A stretch of DNA of 7,305 bases. Origin: UBA1858 sp039182865. Its GTDB lineage: Bacteria > Pseudomonadota > Gammaproteobacteria > UBA4575. The position numbers and the translations under genes are program-made. Below the pieces are notes generated by a model. That model worked only from the letters and a program-made list of their open reading frames with translations. It did no database searches and was not told the DNA's origin. Of the stretch, positions 7,169 to 7,305 are shown piece by piece (position 1 is the first letter of the stretch; each line of letters starts with the position of its first letter). Location of the stretch: assembly GCA_039182865.1 (NCBI GenBank), contig JBCDBX010000089.1, positions 1-7,305 of the forward strand, read 5' to 3'.

Positions 7169-7176
7169 GGTATAAT
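7169..7176. promoter_or_regulatory. Overlapping -10-like elements in the divergent alaC / DUF498 region
   Basis: The octamer GGTATAAT carries a perfect TATAAT on the plus strand (7171-7176) and TATACC on the minus strand (7174-7169). They point, respectively, towards the gene starting at 7240 and towards alaC. The -35 regions are poor on both strands (the best for alaC is TTTAGT, 17 bp from TATACC). A start about 7 nt beyond TATACC would fall near 7162, only some 5 nt before the alaC ATG. This assignment rests on pattern matching only. Confidence 0.35.
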
Positions 7177-7202
7177 TCCAGATGATGTCTAACTAAAGTA
7201 AG

Positions 7203-7216
7203 ATATTTCTAAATAT
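7203..7216. repeat. Small perfect inverted repeat in the divergent intergenic region
   Basis: ATATTT-CT-AAATAT is a perfect 6-2-6 palindrome lying between alaC and the gene at 7240. It is 46 bp upstream of the alaC start and 24 bp upstream of the other start, a reasonable place for a dimeric regulator to bind. It is pure A/T in its arms, so chance occurrence in an AT-rich spacer is quite possible. No known operator consensus is recognised. Confidence 0.25.
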
Positions 7217-7239
7217 TGGCCAGCAAACTGAGAGAAGCC

Positions 7240-7305
7240 GTGCATTTTACAGAAGACCAGCCTTCAGGTAACCATATAATTAATGAGTATGCTGAAAATT
7301 CAGTC
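7240..7305 (+). CDS. Start of an Mth938-like / DUF498 (Xcc1710-like) protein, truncated by window end
   Basis: A GTG start at 7240 opens a frame that runs to the window's end, giving 22 residues: (M)HFTEDQPSGNHIINEY followed by AENSV. This resembles the N-terminus of Mth938-like domain proteins (DUF498, PF04430), which typically start with a short beta strand, a 'xxPxGxNxIxxY' pattern and then a strand leading into the body. GAGAGAAG lies a few nt upstream as a plausible ribosome-binding site. Function in bacteria is not established; the eukaryotic relative NDUFAF3 assists respiratory complex I assembly. The gene diverges from alaC across 82 bp. The identification rests on very few residues and needs the rest of the gene. 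Confidence 0.6.
   Translation, partial: MHFTEDQPSGNHIINEYAENSV

Noticed and set aside
7158..7239. Threonine/isoleucine attenuator leader before alaC-hom-thrC
   Set aside because: No Thr- or Ile-rich short frame and no terminator hairpin occurs upstream of alaC.
1..7305. Mobile element, CRISPR, toxin-antitoxin or defence system
   Set aside because: No transposase, integrase, nuclease, repeat-spacer array or paired small genes are visible, and base composition looks even across the window.

Overview
This is an AT-rich proteobacterial window, most likely from a gammaproteobacterium. The clearest pointer is the aminotransferase, which follows the Escherichia coli AlaC pattern almost end to end and is joined to a monofunctional homoserine dehydrogenase and a short-type threonine synthase. 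The secreted TraB/GumN protein and the cyclopropane-fatty-acid synthase also suit a Gram-negative aerobe. No genus can be named from the sequence. Coding density is very high, there is no gap of 300 bases, and I see no mobile element, phage gene, tRNA, rRNA or CRISPR array.

Layout, left to right. (1) On the plus strand, 2-127 is the C-terminal tail of an unrecognised gene, followed after 31 nt by a small gene for an exported protein of unknown function (159-566). (2) On the minus strand, a compact group runs 3436 to 563: a TraB/GumN-family exported protein, cyclopropane-fatty-acyl-phospholipid synthase, and a membrane-anchored alpha/beta hydrolase. The gaps are 12 nt and 0 nt, so the three are probably co-transcribed. 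The last of them meets the plus-strand gene tail to tail with a 4-bp stop-codon overlap. (3) Also on the minus strand, 7157 to 3509 holds alaC, hom and thrC with gaps of 6 and 4 nt: alanine aminotransferase, homoserine dehydrogenase and threonine synthase. (4) At the right edge, a divergent plus-strand gene begins at 7240. Its first 22 residues resemble the start of Mth938-like (DUF498) proteins.

Functionally, alaC-hom-thrC is an amino-acid operon: Hom makes homoserine from aspartate semialdehyde and ThrC makes threonine from phosphohomoserine. Homoserine kinase and aspartokinase are not in the window and must lie elsewhere. The second group looks directed at the envelope: phospholipid cyclopropanation, an inner-membrane-anchored hydrolase and an exported TraB-fold protein.

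No clearly new system is visible; most of the window is ordinary metabolism. The points most worth a second look are a five-cysteine insertion in threonine synthase, the short 82-bp divergent region in which -10-like elements for both directions overlap, and the very short leader this predicts for alaC.
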